From: Brachionus koreanus
Taxonomy: Eukaryota > Rotifera > Eurotatoria > Ploima > Brachionidae
NCBI GenBank assembly: GCA_016987375.1
Contig: PJRA01000361.1
Location: 69,567-133,566, forward strand
DNA: 64,000 bases
Direction: 5' to 3'
The stretch's first letter is position 1. Every line of letters begins with the position of its first letter. Shown here in pieces: positions 37,960-52,500 of this stretch. Made by a program: the position numbers and the translations under genes. The notes below the pieces were generated by a model. That model was not told the origin of the DNA and did not search any database. It saw only the letters and a program-made list of their open reading frames with translations.

Positions 37960-38647
37960 TTAAAACCTTTTTGGATCTTTTTTTTATATTTTTTTACTAG
38001 TTTTTTCTTCAAAAATCATCTATTTTTTTGCCAACATTTAGTCAAATTAAAATTGACCCTTCAATTAAAGGATTCTTTTAAATTTAGGCAACTTGCTCAA
38101 ACAACCTGCAAAATGATAACCAAACAAAAATAATAACCAAAAAAATAATAAAAATAAAGAGAAAAAAAGTGAAATTTAAAATTTCAATTAGCAAATATTT
38201 AATTGCAAAGAATTTGAGAAGAAGAGTTGCTTTCTCTGATGTTACCGATCTTAAGATCGAATGAGAAAAAGGAGAAGAGATGATTAATAAGGCTCTTAGA
38301 CCATGATGTAAAGCTTTGCAAGCATGAGTTGATCAAAGTAAATTTGGCGGATAACTGTGGCTTAATGTCTACGAGATTACACTTCAAGATTCTCATAATA
38401 TTAAAATTCATGTTTTTTAAAAAAAGTTACTTCTTTTGCTTTAGCTGCACCTTATTCTTATTCTTATTCTAAAGTATTGTTAAGTTAATATTTATTTTAG
38501 CTTAGATTTTTTTGTAAAATGATAAATAAAAATTTTTATTTGAATGAGAAAAAAAATGTTTTTTCTTTCAATGCATATATACACACACGTGTTGGTTTTA
38601 TTATTTTTTTTTTTTGAAAATTTATAATACAAAAAATAGTTGAGATA
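37960..38647. other. Intergenic, upstream of MTREX
   Basis: AT-rich except for a more GC-balanced patch at about 38200-38410, open on the minus strand for 70 codons without a recognisable domain. A short (CA)n run at 38579-38588 lies about 60 bp before the MTREX start. Confidence 0.45.
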
Positions 38648-41600
38648 ATGTCTGACGATTTGTTCGATGTGTTCGAAGTTGAGCCAAATGCAGACGCTCA
38701 AACGCTTATTCTTGTTTCAACAGAACAAAAAGCCCAAGCAAAAGAAACTAAAAAACGTCTACTGGACACCACTGACGATGCTAGAGAAGATTTTGCGCAT
38801 GAAAATGAACACAATCCTAGCAAGCGCATTCAACAGGACGAGTTCGATCATTGGCGTGAATCAGAAAAATTGCCGCGCATTACTGTTCACAAATTGACTA
38901 GTTTAGACCGGTGCAGTCACGAAGTAGCTTTGCCTAGCGACATGGAATATCAACCGCTAAAAAACGATGCAAAAACAGTGCCTGCAAAAGAGTATCCGTT
39001 CAATTTGGACCCATTTCAAAAAGAAGCAATACTTTGTCTCGAGAACAGTCAATCAGTGCTTGTATCAGCTCACACTTCGGCTGGAAAAACTGTTGTTGCC
39101 GAATACGTTATTGCCATGTCTCTTAGAAACAAACAACGAGTCATTTACACCACACCAATCAAAGCGCTAAGCAATCAAAAATATCGCGAACTGTTTGAAG
39201 AATTCAAAGACGTTGGTCTTATGACCGGTGATGTTACCATAAATCCATCAGCCTCATGTCTCATCATGACTACTGAAATTTTGCGCTCAATGCTCTACAG
39301 AGGCTCGGAAATAACTCGCGAAGTGGCTTGGGTAGTCTTTGATGAAATTCACTATATGAGAGACAAAGAAAGAGGAGTCATATGGGAAGAGACAATTATT
39401 TTGCTCAATGACAATGTTCACTATGTATTCTTGTCAGCTACAATACCAAATGCGCGTCAATTTGCCGAATGGATTGCCTATTTGCATCGTCAACCGTGTC
39501 ACGTGGTCTACACAGACTATCGGCCGACACCGTTGCAGCATTACATTTATCCGGCTGGCGGAGATGGTATTCATTTAGTAGTGGACGAAAATGGCACATT
39601 TAGAGAGGACAATTTCAACAAAGCTATGATGGTGCTAAAAGAAACTCCGCGAGAGGCTGAACAAGCAAAGAAAAGACGCGGCGGAGCTAATATTGCCGGA
39701 TCTTCAAACGAGTCATCATGCTATAAAGTGCTACAAACCATAATGGACAAACAAATGGCCCCAGTGATTGTGTTCAGTTTTAGTAAAAAAGAATGTGAAG
39801 CTTATGCTGTTATAGCTGGAAAATCGGACTATAATACCGATGAAGAAAAAAAGCTTGTTCAACAAGTATTTAACAATGCGATTAGTATTTTGTCTGATGA
39901 AGATCAAAAGCTACCACAAGTCGAAAGTGTTTTGCCTTTGTTAAAAAAAGGAATTGGCATTCATCACTCAGGCATGTTGCCTGTATTAAAAGAGACAATT
40001 GAAATTTTGTTCTCCGAAGGTCTGCTCAAAGTATTGTTCGCTACTGAGACATTTTCAATGGGATTGAACATGCCGGCACGAACTGTTTTGTTCACATCGT
40101 GCCGCAAATGGGATGGCAAAGAAACCAGATGGATAACATCAGGCGAGTACATTCAAATGTCTGGCAGAGCGGGTAGAAGAGGCCTGGACGACAAAGGTAT
40201 TGTTATTTTGATGATTGATGAGCGCATGTCGCCAAGTGCTGCCAAAGACATAATCAAAGGCCAGGCTAATCCTCTCAATTCAGCTTTTCATCTTACCTAT
40301 AACATGGTGCTCAATTTGCTTAGAGTTGAAGGCATTAATCCAGAGTTTATGTTGCAGCGTTCGTTCTATCAGTTTCAAAATTATGCAAATATACCGGCTT
40401 TGTGTGAAAAAATGGAAAAATTTGAAAAAGAGTACAATCAAATTGAGTTTGAGAGAGAAAATGAAATAGCGCAATATTTTAATCTAAGACAACAGATTGA
40501 GAGCTTGCGAAATCAACTGGCTGGAGTTATATCAGCGCCTAAGAATTGTTTGAATTTTATGAATCCGGGACGTTTGGTTCAAATTGTGAATAAGAATGAC
40601 AATTTTGGATGGGGTGTTGTGATCAGCTTTCGTAAACGTGCCAACAACAAAATAGTAAGTAGCCAAAATTTTAATTTATTTTAATGTAGCATTTAAAAAA
40701 TTAGAAACAGTTTATCAATCGCTTTGGTTGAAAGCTTTTGTAAGCGATAATTTTTTTTTTTATTAATTTTTATCAGATTCAATCAAACAATAAATGGAAT
40801 ATTTAAATTTATTATCAAATTTCAATCATTGTGATCAAAAAATGTCATAAAAAAAGAGCTTATTAATTCATTAATTTAATGTAGATAGAAAATTTTTTTG
40901 AAATTATTCAATGCTCTATTCTGCAAAAAATATTGTCAAAAATCAGATTTTGTCTGTGAAATTGCTCTACTTTAGGATAAAAAGAAAGAATAGCTTTTTC
41001 TTTTCCAAATCGTTATTCATCCAAAAAAAAACAGAAAAAACCGCTTTTTCAATTAGCGTCTCCAATATATATATCTGCTAGTGTAAATTAGAATAAATTA
41101 GTACAAAGTAAAATAAATAGATGTCATAAATAACTTGACTCTCACATAAATAATAAATATATAAATTAGCATCTGTGGTGGACACCACAACCTTCCCTCT
41201 TATTAAACAGAAACTACTATTCCGAAAATAACTAAAATTCAATAGGCTAATGAATACAATAATGTAACAATGTCTTTGGATCAAATTTAAAAAATAAATA
41301 ATAAACTAAATTAAATTTTTGCTCAATTTTTTTTGCTGCTCTATGTTGCATTTACAGAACTTGTAAGAGCCTTTAAAAAAAAATTTTGTACTATATTTAA
41401 CAAAACATTTAAATTGTTTATTTTTGTTAGTAATTTATTTGTAGCTCTACAATTTTTTTTACAACTGTTTTTTACTATTATTTTATGATGTTAAATTCAT
41501 ACATTTAGAGTGATATCAAAATTTACGTTACATTTGTAAAGCTCGTTTCTTGTCTAAATTATAAGCTCAGCTTGTTCTTGACACACATCCATATATGTTT

Positions 41601-43472
41601 AAATAATCATTCGGTACTTAGAACAATATACATATATATATATATGTGTGTTGATTTAAACTTGGTAACATAATTGAGCCAAAGAACTAATTGAGAGTTC
41701 ACGATTAAAATACTCTTAAAAAAGATCTACAAAAACAATAAGCTACAACATGAGACCTGTGAAGCAAGATTTTATGTAGTATTGCTATGGTAGTTTTCTT
41801 TCTGCAAACAAAAAAAGCTTTTCTTTAGTCTTCACCAAAATAGGTAATCCAGTCTGAATCATTCGTTTTTATTATTTGTTATTCATTTGTATAATTTGAT
41901 TTCAATTTTCAATTTCCTAATAATTTATTTTTTTTAATTAATAATTGCTTAAAATTATTTATCAAAAAAGTTTATTAACAAATATAGCGATTTAAATAAA
42001 ATTTTACATATGTACAGATTTTATTTTCTAGTAAAAAAAGTGGTATGAGTGAACTGCAGTTTTTTTCTTAATTGGTTTGATTAGTTTGGTTGCTTTTCTT
42101 TGATCTTTTTCGAGAGTTTTGATATAAGTTTTTGCTGACGTGGACCACATACCTAATAGAAAATTTTTCATAAAAACTTTAAAAATTTCTAATTAAATAA
42201 AAATATGTTATTTTTGACTTCTATTTGATTTCTTTGTTTTAGAATGAGAGTGAGCCAATATACACAATAGACACGCTTTTATATGTAACAAAAGAAAGCG
42301 CCAAATCGGGCTATTTATCCGAAATAAAGCCTTGTACAAACGAAACAGATGGCGTAATGCACGTAGTACCAGTACAACCAAGTGTAATTAAAGCAATTAG
42401 TTCAATTTGTATATACTTGCCGCAAAATTTACAAAGTCTCGAATCTAGACAAAGTGTATGGAAGACTCTTAAAGAAATTAAAAAAAGAACCAAAGGAACT
42501 TTTCCACTGTTGGACCCGGTTGAAGACATGGGCATCAAAGACAAACTCTTAGTCGAACTTGTTAAAGTATTTTTTTTTTAATTCTGTTTTTTTTTTTACA
42601 AATTAATTATTTTTCAAGAAAATTGAACTACTTGAAAAACAAATATTGGAGCATAAACTACACACTGATCCTGATATGGCTGAATTATATAAAAAATATG
42701 AAAAAAAAGCAATGGTATAATTTATTTCTTAAATAATTTATTTAAAAATAGAATATTTACTTTTCAAGCTAAGAAACGAGCTTAAACAGGCTAAAAATGA
42801 GCTTAAAAAAGCTTGGTCTTTATTACAAATGGAAGACTTGAAGTGTCGCAAGCGAGTGTTGCGACGACTGGGCTATTGTGATGAACAAGATGTTATAGAT
42901 ACAAAAGGAAGAGTGGCATGTGAAATTGACACGTTAGAATTCTAATTTTAATTTGTAGAAATTTTTTTATTTTTTCAAATTTTAGTGGAGATGAATTGGT
43001 GTTGACAGAAATGTTGTTCAATGGTGTTTATAATGATTTGACTGTGGCCCAATGTGTAGCCTTGTGCAGTTGTTTCGTAGTGACAGAAAATGTCAAGGAA
43101 GACTTGCCCAAGCTGACACAAGATTTGGCTGCTCCTTACAAAATAATGCAAGACACAGCCAAACGAGTTGCCACTGTTTCCAAAGAATGTAAATTGGATG
43201 TAGAAATAGACGAATATGTGGACAGTTTGAAACCGTTTTTGATGGATGTGATGAATGAATGGGTTAATGGAGCATCTTTTTTGAAAGTTTGCCAAATGAC
43301 ATCTATCTTCGAAGGAAATATAATCAGACATATACGCCGGCTCGAGGAGTTGCTTAGGCAGATGAGCTGTGCCGCCAAAGCGATCGGCAACACTGCCTTA
43401 GAGGCCAAATTCAATGAGGGAATACTTAAAATTAAAAGAGATATTGTTTTCGCTGCTAGCTTATACTTATAA
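38648..43472 (+). CDS. MTREX: Exosome RNA helicase MTR4 (SKIV2L2/MTREX)
   Basis: Five exons join in phase: 38648-40654, 42243-42566, 42619-42714, 42769-42932, 42986-43472, giving about 1025 residues (human about 1042). Ski2-like DExH motifs in order: Q-type [11 protein letters not shown], motif [14 protein letters not shown], Ia [12 protein letters not shown], Ib [42 protein letters not shown] and [32 protein letters not shown] is characteristic of MTR4 rather than SKI2. The arch/KOW region straddles the 1588-nt first intron, and the ratchet/C-terminal helical domain ends in the conserved [13 protein letters not shown]4 unwinds structured RNA for the nuclear exosome in TRAMP, NEXT and PAXT-type complexes. 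The N-terminal DLFDVFE segment matches the exosome-docking motif region of the family. Confidence 0.97.
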
Positions 43473-46400
43473 TAAAATAAATATAAAAAAAAATAAAAGG
43501 ATTTTTTTTTGTTTGGCTATCGTTTTATCAAAATTAATAAAAATTATAATGAAATAAAGATATTTTTTTTATTTGTGTTAGAGTTTATTTTTGCTTAGTC
43601 ATCTGTCGGCTAACAATTTATTTCATCAAATTTACAAATTTTATTCTATTGTTTGCCTATGTGGAAATTTTCTTTTCTAAATGATTAGAATATTAATACG
43701 ATAAATTGTTTAATATTAGTATTAGTTAAATTTTGAGAGAAAATATTTTAATTATTTATTAAAAAGCTATTTTTCACATAAGAAATAATGTTTTTTGATT
43801 TAAACTATTTCAAATTTTTTTTTCTCTAAATTGGGTAAATTTAATTTTATGAAAATTTTAGTTTTATTGTTATTAATGCGTTTTTAATACAACAATAACC
43901 AAAAATATAAAAACAAAATTTAGCTTTTTGTAAATAGCAGACTTAGCAAATATGGCACAAACTAGATATAATTGTCAAATAGAGAATTGAAAAAAAAAGC
44001 TCAAATTTGATTTTCAATTTTTGAATTTTAGCAAAGTTAACAAAATGAACTCGAATGAAAATGACTTGTTTTTTCGATGAATATTTTTTCAAGAAAGAAA
44101 TTTAAGTTTGCTTATTTAAAATACATTAAGCATAATTTAAAATTTTTATTTGAAAAAAGAAAAAAAAACAAAAATTCAATTAGTTAACCAAATTAAATAT
44201 TCAAATTAAAATTAGCTTTTAGTAGTTTTCTTTGCTGTGTATTTAGTTAGTTGTTTTCATAAAAAAAAAATTATTTATTCAGCACAGCAAATTTATTAAA
44301 AAAGCTTTAATTTACACGGAAGTGGTTTGTCCATATTAGCCAAAACAATTTAACTAAAATTCTAATTCTAAATTTAAGTCTAATCAAATGGCTTTTTTAG
44401 ACAATACTATTAAAAGAGTTTAAACTGATTTTTGTTTAATCTAGCCCAAAGCAGTCTTGATTGTGTCAAGTCGGTAAATTAATTTTCATAATATTCAAAA
44501 ATTAAATCAGTTAATTTAAAAATATTTTGCTAAAATTGATATATTTAAGATCAGAGTAGAAATTCTATGCTTTCAAAATTAAGACTGAATTATTTAAATT
44601 TAAATAAAGTATTCTTTTTTTATGTTTTCATTTTTACTTAATGACATAGTATTAAAATTTTGACTAATTTTTTTTATCAAGCTCTTAAAAATGCTACAAG
44701 ACCTGTTCATTGTGAGCCATATTATAAGTGTATATAAACTATAGATAAATTTAGATTGAATAAAAGAGTCCTGAATTGTATTAACTCCCATTTAAAAAGT
44801 CATTTAAAAAAATCTAGTTGTTTTATGGTCTCATTAAGAGTAAATGAAGGGAATAATAATGGGTTATTGAAATAGCAAAATATATTCAAGTTGACTTGAA
44901 AATTTTATGCGATTTAAGCTTTAATACTAATGCGACAGACTTAACTGATTATGAAAGATGGTGAAATCTATTGAAATCTGAATTGTGGTAAAAGAAAAAA
45001 ATTTGTCTATATCAAAAATTTTTTTTTAATTTTACTTTTAACAAAAGTTTGATATTTGAAAAGGCTTAGAAAAAAAGCTTTCATCAATATTTTTTTTATC
45101 ATTTATTTTAGTTTTAAAAAAATAAGGTAAAATAAAATTTTTTTCAAAAAATTTTAGATAGTTTTTTAGAGTTTTTTAATTTTAAACAAAAAAATAAAAA
45201 CTTTAAATCTTTTTAAATTAATAGCACCTTTCAAGTTTTAGTTTAGGATTTAAAGCTACTGCTGTTGTTGCTGTTTTTTTTTTTTATTTTTAAAAAGGCA
45301 ACTGATAAAATAAACGTTTTTACTTTAAGTTCGTTTAGTTCTGTGCACTTGTAAAAATAAAAATTATTGTTATTTTTTCATTTTTACAAAAACAGTTATC
45401 AAAGGCTTCTTTGACAATTGTTTAATTTGTATGATTTTATCCTAAAAATCATTTTGTTCAACATATATTCATTATTGACCTTTAAGGAAAAAATATTACA
45501 CCAATTTAGAATATTTAATTTTATGAATGAATGACTTTTATTAATTGAGAATATATTGATGTTACGTAATAAATAAGGGAAAAAATATTTATTTTAACTA
45601 TTGGCACAAATTTATCAAGGATATGAAATAAATTCTAATACATTCAACTTAATTTATTGTTAGGCAATTATTCTAATTACATGGGAAAGAGCAATCGCAT
45701 TTAAAAATTGTTGATAAAGTTAGGCAAAAACAAAAGCTTTTTTTAGGCTACTCGTTTAAATTTTGTTTTGAGTCTTGGTCCTAATCGCTTTTAAGTGTTC
45801 TTAAGCGATTATATAAGAGTTTTTTTGATTAGCAAATATTTGTTCAAGTTGACAGGATTCGCTTTTTTAAAGAGCTACAGTGCAAAGTTTTCTAAACTAT
45901 CAGCCATCTAAATTTTTTATTAAAATTATGTAATTTTTAATAAATTTTATTAATGACAATCTTGTGATTTCGGTGAATTCATGAAACATACATATTAATC
46001 CCACAACACTATTAGTCTTTGGTTGTGCTAATAAACAACTACATTTTTTAAATATTACCTGAATAAATGAATTATTCTAGCAAAATTGGCATTCTAATCT
46101 TCAAGTCAAACTTGAACATGCTTGAAAAATATATTGCCGAATATCAAGACTAAAACTGTGTCACTAAAACAATAGGCAATTGTGTTACTGTTAAAGCTAA
46201 ATTCAAGTTTATCCATTTATTTTCCTAAAAAAAATAGTTTTTTTTCTCTAAATTATATTGCTATAGTTAAAATTTTAGCTATATGAATTATTTTTTTAGT
46301 ACAATAACTAACAATTTTTGAACCTGTAGGCTTCAAGAATAAATTTTAAGCTTTAAAAACAAAGGTGTTTAGGGAACAAACTTTATCTGATCGAATTAAG

Positions 46401-46587
46401 AAATGAAAAACCTAGAGTTACGCAATTTCTACGATTTACGCTAAATTAATCATCTAATAAAATAAAATATAGAAATTATTATTTTTTTATTAAAAATTTC
46501 TAGAAATTTAATCGAGTTTAAAAAATAAAGAAAAATATCATTTGAATTTAATATTTCATAAATAAAATCTAAATTTTTTGTTTATAG
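43473..46587. other. Gene-poor AT-rich region
   Basis: About 3.1 kb with no sustained reading frame, RNA gene or clear repeat. The true first exon and promoter of the downstream coiled-coil gene may lie here. Confidence 0.5.
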
Positions 46588-49500
46588 ATTTGTTGAACAC
46601 AAAAATTTAGTAGCAAATTTATTGTCTAAGTTGGATGTTTTTCAAGGTAAGTCAAATTTAAAATTGGGGTTTTTGAATTTTACCTAAATCTAGGATTAAC
46701 TATAAATATGCTCTGCATAATCCATTAAGTATTTAACTATTTATTAATTTTCAAAAAAGATTTATTCTAATTCTCCTGTCATTTATAAAAAATAAAATTT
46801 TCTAAATATATAGATAAAATTCATAAAAATATTCATATTAATATAATTAATAGAGAAAACTATTAGAAAAATTTTGTTCAAGTGTTTTTACTATGATAAG
46901 AAAAGAAGATAGAAAACAAAATATTTGCCTTGATTAGCTGGTTAAATCCGAACAGTCAATGGTCTAGTGAAACAAAAATCTCTTAAAGAATTTAAATGGT
47001 TATTTAATTAGAAAATCGATTAGAATTAAAACTTTTTAAGCAATTATGAGCTTTGTTTAGAAACCACTGGCCTTAAACTAAATACCATAGCGCTCAATAT
47101 TCGACTAGTCTAAGCAAATGTTTCGAATTCTTTTTTCTTACTAAATTAATCTAAAAGATAATAGACTCGGCTTTCTTTTTGTGTTAAGATAAAATATGTC
47201 ATTTATTTGAGTGAGAGTGTTTATCGATAAGAGCCTAAAGTGCTATTCCGCTTCAAGAGTAGTTCGGCTTAGACTATCATTGACAAGCAAGATCTAGTTA
47301 CAACAATTTCAAAAATCACACACTTAAATTTTGAAACAATTAGCCCGGTCCAGACTACACAGATTAATTGGCTCATCGACTTAACTTAATTAATCTTTTA
47401 AAATATAAACAATTTTTCTAGTTTTCTTTTTTTTTTCATAATTGAGTGAGCCGAGTTTAATGTGGAAACAAGTTTTTTTGTTTAAAGCTTTGTCAAGAAG
47501 CATTTTTTTTTCAAATCGAATGGAAAAATTTATTCATGAATTACCATATAATCCAAAAGTACTTAAATTCTAATTTTCTCATACTAAACTCGTTGAAATG
47601 AGGCTTTTTTTTTTTTTAAATATATCAAGAGTCTTGTTTGCTTGCTATAATTTAGATTAGTCAAAATTTTATGCGCGTACTCCCAGTCAAAAAAATTTAA
47701 CTTTTCAAATTAGTTTAGATAAATCTAATTTAAAATTGAATTTTACAATTTATCTTAAATTTAATTATTTTCTATTTTTGAAATTAAGAAAAAAAAACAA
47801 TTAATTAGTTTTTTTTTTGTTGAGATATTTTGTTTTTGACCGGAAAAGAAAAGCATTTGAAATTAATTAAGATGAATTTAAAAAAGAAAAATTTATTTTT
47901 TTCAAATAACTTTGTATCATAAGATTAATTTAGCGAAGCTTGGCCTAGTTGACAAGTTCACTAGTAATTTATCTATTTTACCTATTGAATTTAATTTCAA
48001 CAAGCGTGTTCGGACAGCTTGGGAAAAAATTATTTTCAAATGATATAAATTTTGTATTGAAAAATTTCTATTTTTAAATTTTTCTTTAAATATTAAAAAA
48101 AATTACTTTAAAATTATTCTTTAGCTGTTTAATGAGTTTTTAGTTTTTAGTTTTAGAATTTGGAATAAATTTTATTATTTATTAATAAAAATTTTTGTTG
48201 ATTCAATGAATTAATTTTTTTTTCATTCAAATAATATAGCCGTTTCGTATTCTGTTTTCTTTTTACTAATAAGTATTCACTTTAAAATGCGCATAGCATT
48301 TAAAATTTATCCAAATCGAAATTCATTTGAAAGCTGTTTCTTTAAACATAATTGTTAAATATAAGAAATGAATTTTTCTATTAATAAACCTTATTTTTTT
48401 GTTGAAGAGAAAAAACATTTAAAATTTTCTTCTGTCTTTAAAAACCAAGGTATCGGTTCTATTTAGACAAAAACAAAATTTACAGTCAAGAAAATATGAT
48501 TTTTCCAAAATATATATATTTTTCTTTAATCTAGCTATTTTTTTAATTAGTTTTGCACGTGTTTCTTTTCTATTTTTATTATATTCTTTTTTGAATATGA
48601 AAAAATAATATTATGTCTTAATATTAAATAAAACAAACATTTATTCGATTGAAAAAGCTATTTCATTTTGATTTAATCAGATTTAAAACACAAATTTCCT
48701 AATACTAAAATTTGTCTCAAGGGTAATTAAATTTTGTATTCTCTATAAAGTTGAGAATAAAGCGGCAATTATTCGAGCATGACAGTCATCTTCTTGTTTT
48801 CGTCAAACATTGAGGTCATTGCCATCCATATTAAATGATCATAAAATTACTAAAAATAGTTTTTTTCTTTACAAATTTAAATATTAGAATTTTAGATTTA
48901 AAACTTTTATACAAACAAAAATTTTAAGTGGTATCAAAAATGAAGTAAGAGGAGTCCTAAATAGTCTCTTGAAAAAATTCAAAATTTTTTACAATCCTAC
49001 TAAGAATTAGGCATTGTGAAATTTCACACAACTCTGAAAAATCTGTTCAATCCAATCAATTCAGTTTTATCTTTTAAATTGGGAAAAATTCGCACATATT
49101 TTGCAAATAGTTGTTTTACTTTTTTCCATCTGCAGATCAGGTTTATGACCATTAAAACAAAATTTTTAAATATTTTTATATTTATATTGAAAGCTATGTA
49201 AATTTCACAAATATAAATAAAAATAAAATAAGCATAAATTCATTCTAATTGTTAATATTAATATAAAGTGCATTAGCCTTAGATAAAGCGTTCATCTAGC
49301 CGATTTTTTTAAAATAATTTCCAACATGTTTCAATGTGTCGTTGAATATCGCAATTTTTAAAATCATGAAGAACAACTGGACAACCTCTGTTAGCTTTGT
49401 TGATCAAATTTAAATTAAGAAATATCGTTGATTATTATGTGTAAAGGTCATTTGATAATTACAATGTCAATTAAAGTCCAAATTTTTTAAATAAAGACAT

Positions 49501-52500
49501 GATGTGCAAAATTTTTATTCAACTAGTTTGAATTAATTTTAAAGCTTGTTTCTTTCTGATAAAAACAAAAGCTAGCAAATTTGAATTTTATGTCTTGATT
49601 GCTTGAATCCTTGAGCTATTATTTTTACGATGTTTTTAAATCAATCTAGTGGGAATGAAAAAATGAAAAATTTTAGAATATTTTTCCAAACAAAATTGCA
49701 TTGTTTACACAATCAGCTCATGAATAATAAATTTTACTAATTTAGTTTTTTATTTTTTTCTGTAAATTGTAATTTACTTTGCTTTTAGAAAAAAAAAGAT
49801 ACAATTGAATTTAAGAGCAACATTTTAAGCGAATATACAACTAACTTTTGAATGTTCAAATAGTATGTTTTAAAACTAAAATTAATTAAGTTATCATCAG
49901 TAGTAAAAATAAAGCTATATAAAAACTATGCTTAGTATAAAAATAAAAATTAATCAAATAATATTCAACTAGATAAACAAAGCATTTCATTTTGGTTTGG
50001 TTAGGAAAATATCTTTTTTAAATTTGTTCTAAATATCAAAATAGTTTTTACAAACAATGCTAATTTTGAACGAAAAAAACAAATCACACAATTTTCAATT
50101 TTGTTTCTTATCTATTTAGATGTTTTATTGCACTTGAACTCAAATAGAAACAAATCTTCTAGGCCATCGATTATCTAACCAGATTTATTTAAAGAAAAAA
50201 AAAAAGCTAAAGACAATTTATTTATGTTTAGATTTGTATACAATGAATACAAAAAATGAATCGGATCAGATACAACGTAATCAAAAATTTAAATACCTAA
50301 CAACTAATATGCAAAATTTGCTTAAAAATTTCAACGAAAATTTGTCCTCACGCAAGCCCGATTCAAGACTGGAGCTTCTTAATCGAATCAAGCAGCATCA
50401 GCTAAGCCTGCAGCCAGCACGCTCTCTAGTTCGCTCAAAGACCATGACTAACCGGCCCATTGACAGACCACTGTCGCACATGGACCCGTTTCAGGAAAAG
50501 CCCAAAATAAATCGCAGCCAGTCGCAGCTCAACTACAATTCGTTGCATAGAAATACGGACACTTACGATTTTAGCGAAAATAACGAGGAGAAAATACGCA
50601 AAAGCAAAAGCTCACAGCAAATCGAGACTAATTGTTCGTTCATGTCCGATTCGTACAATTCAGACTCGGAAGAATCGAGTCGCCCAAACTCTCCAAAAAA
50701 AACAGACATAAAGCGGCGCTCTTCAACTATTCTAATTGATAATCCAAAATCAGTTGTTCTAAGGCGAGATAAAACACCGACCGACACCGATCTGCCTTTG
50801 ATGAAACAGAAATTAATGGCTAGTATCAAACGAGGTCAGAGTATTACGTCTGGCAATAAAGACGACGCTTCTTTAAAGCGAATTGCCGATTTGGAGAGTC
50901 GAATTAGTGCACTCGAGTCCGAGCTTAGTAGGGAGAAAAAAAAACTAGCTGTTGAGCGAGAAGAAAAGTATGAGCTTGTAAATGAAATTAAGATGAGATG
51001 TGAGAGCGAAAAAGCTTCTGCGTTAAAGGCTCTTGAGGCAAAGCTCAACACTAGTAAACTATTTGAGCTAAATAAATTAAGAGAATCGATCGAAAATGAG
51101 AATAAAGATGAACTAGAACTAAATAAAAAATATTATGAAAGTGAACTTAATACTTTAAGGACTAAATTAGAGGACAAAAATGAAAGGTATCATATTTTTT
51201 TTAGTTATTAAACTTCATACTCATTTAACACTAGAAGCACCAAGCATTTTTTCATGTTTTTTTAATTCAAAAATATTTTATTGAAAACTATAATAATTTT
51301 ATAAAGTAATATCATTTAAAAAAAAAACGGATATTGAAGCTATCTGTTAACTTTTTTGTTGGCTTTTGGAATTTTGAACATTAATAATTTTGACTTGATC
51401 AATAGTTCTTCAAAATTTTTCATTAACGCACTCACTTGTATTCATCTAAAGTGTTTGCAAAACTTCTTAAACATCTCCTTGATTTCATTCTATTATTTTT
51501 CAAGTAATATTATTCATTCAAGACAATAAATAATTTTGTTTTCTTCTTTCCACTCTCCTGGTATCTTTTAGCGTTCAAGAGACTTTCAATAGATTGTTTG
51601 TAAATATGCAGAAATTTGTTATGTACAATACCAGTAATAATTCCACATGATTTGAAAAACAAATCTGAACAAAAAAAATAATGATAATGATACTATAAAA
51701 ATATTTACAAAATGACTATGTGACCCGATTTTTTTGAACTTTTATTTAAAAAAAATTCAAAATATCGTACTATCTTAATAATTAATGATAATAATAAAAG
51801 TTAATATTCTATGGTCAACTTTTTTTAGCTAAATCAATGATTCAGGAAGACTAACGGATATATTTATTATAGTTCAATAGACAAGAAAAAAATGTTAAAA
51901 ATTCTTAAGTTCTTAATTAAATTTAATCAAATTAAATTTTTAAAATTTTAAATTCAAGAATTTTAAGTTTTGGCAGTAGTGTATTTTGCAGAGATTTTGC
52001 ATTTCATTTGCAAAATTTAACTATAGATGCAAATTTAAATGTTACAATATGTTCTATTTACAGAAAAAGTAAACATCTTTTAGAAAAAAAAAGTTAAAAG
52101 CTTTTTTTTTGCATTAATATCTGTTTTTTTTTTATTGATACCAAATTTCACAAAGCCTTAAGCTTAGTCGTTTTTTTTAGCTATAGGATAAAGTGAATTT
52201 AATTAAATCAATCACATGACTGATTCCTGAAAGGATTATTTTAATTTTATCTAGTGAATAATAAATTTAAATTTTGTTTTTAATTAGTAATACATATTTT
52301 ATAATGAAATTGATTTAGTGTTATTTATTCAGATATGTCAGTGAAAAATAATAATTATTTGTAAAGCAACACTTTATTCAAATTGTACAATTGCCTTGTC
52401 GGCAATGAATTTATATGAATGACCAACTTTAAATGATTCATGCCAAGTTAATACTAAACGAAAATAATACCCCAAATCTAATGCCAAAGAAACAAATACT

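Noticed and set aside
41628..41648. (TA)n run in the MTREX intron
   Set aside because: Simple microsatellite in AT-rich DNA; nothing to suggest a function.
42975..43414. Minus-strand ORFs of 118 and 92 codons
   Set aside because: Antisense to the last MTREX exon, whose protein is strongly conserved on the plus strand.
43473..50231. tRNA or other structured RNA genes
   Set aside because: No tRNA A/B-box pairs with a cloverleaf or other recognisable RNA gene were seen in the gene-poor stretches by eye.
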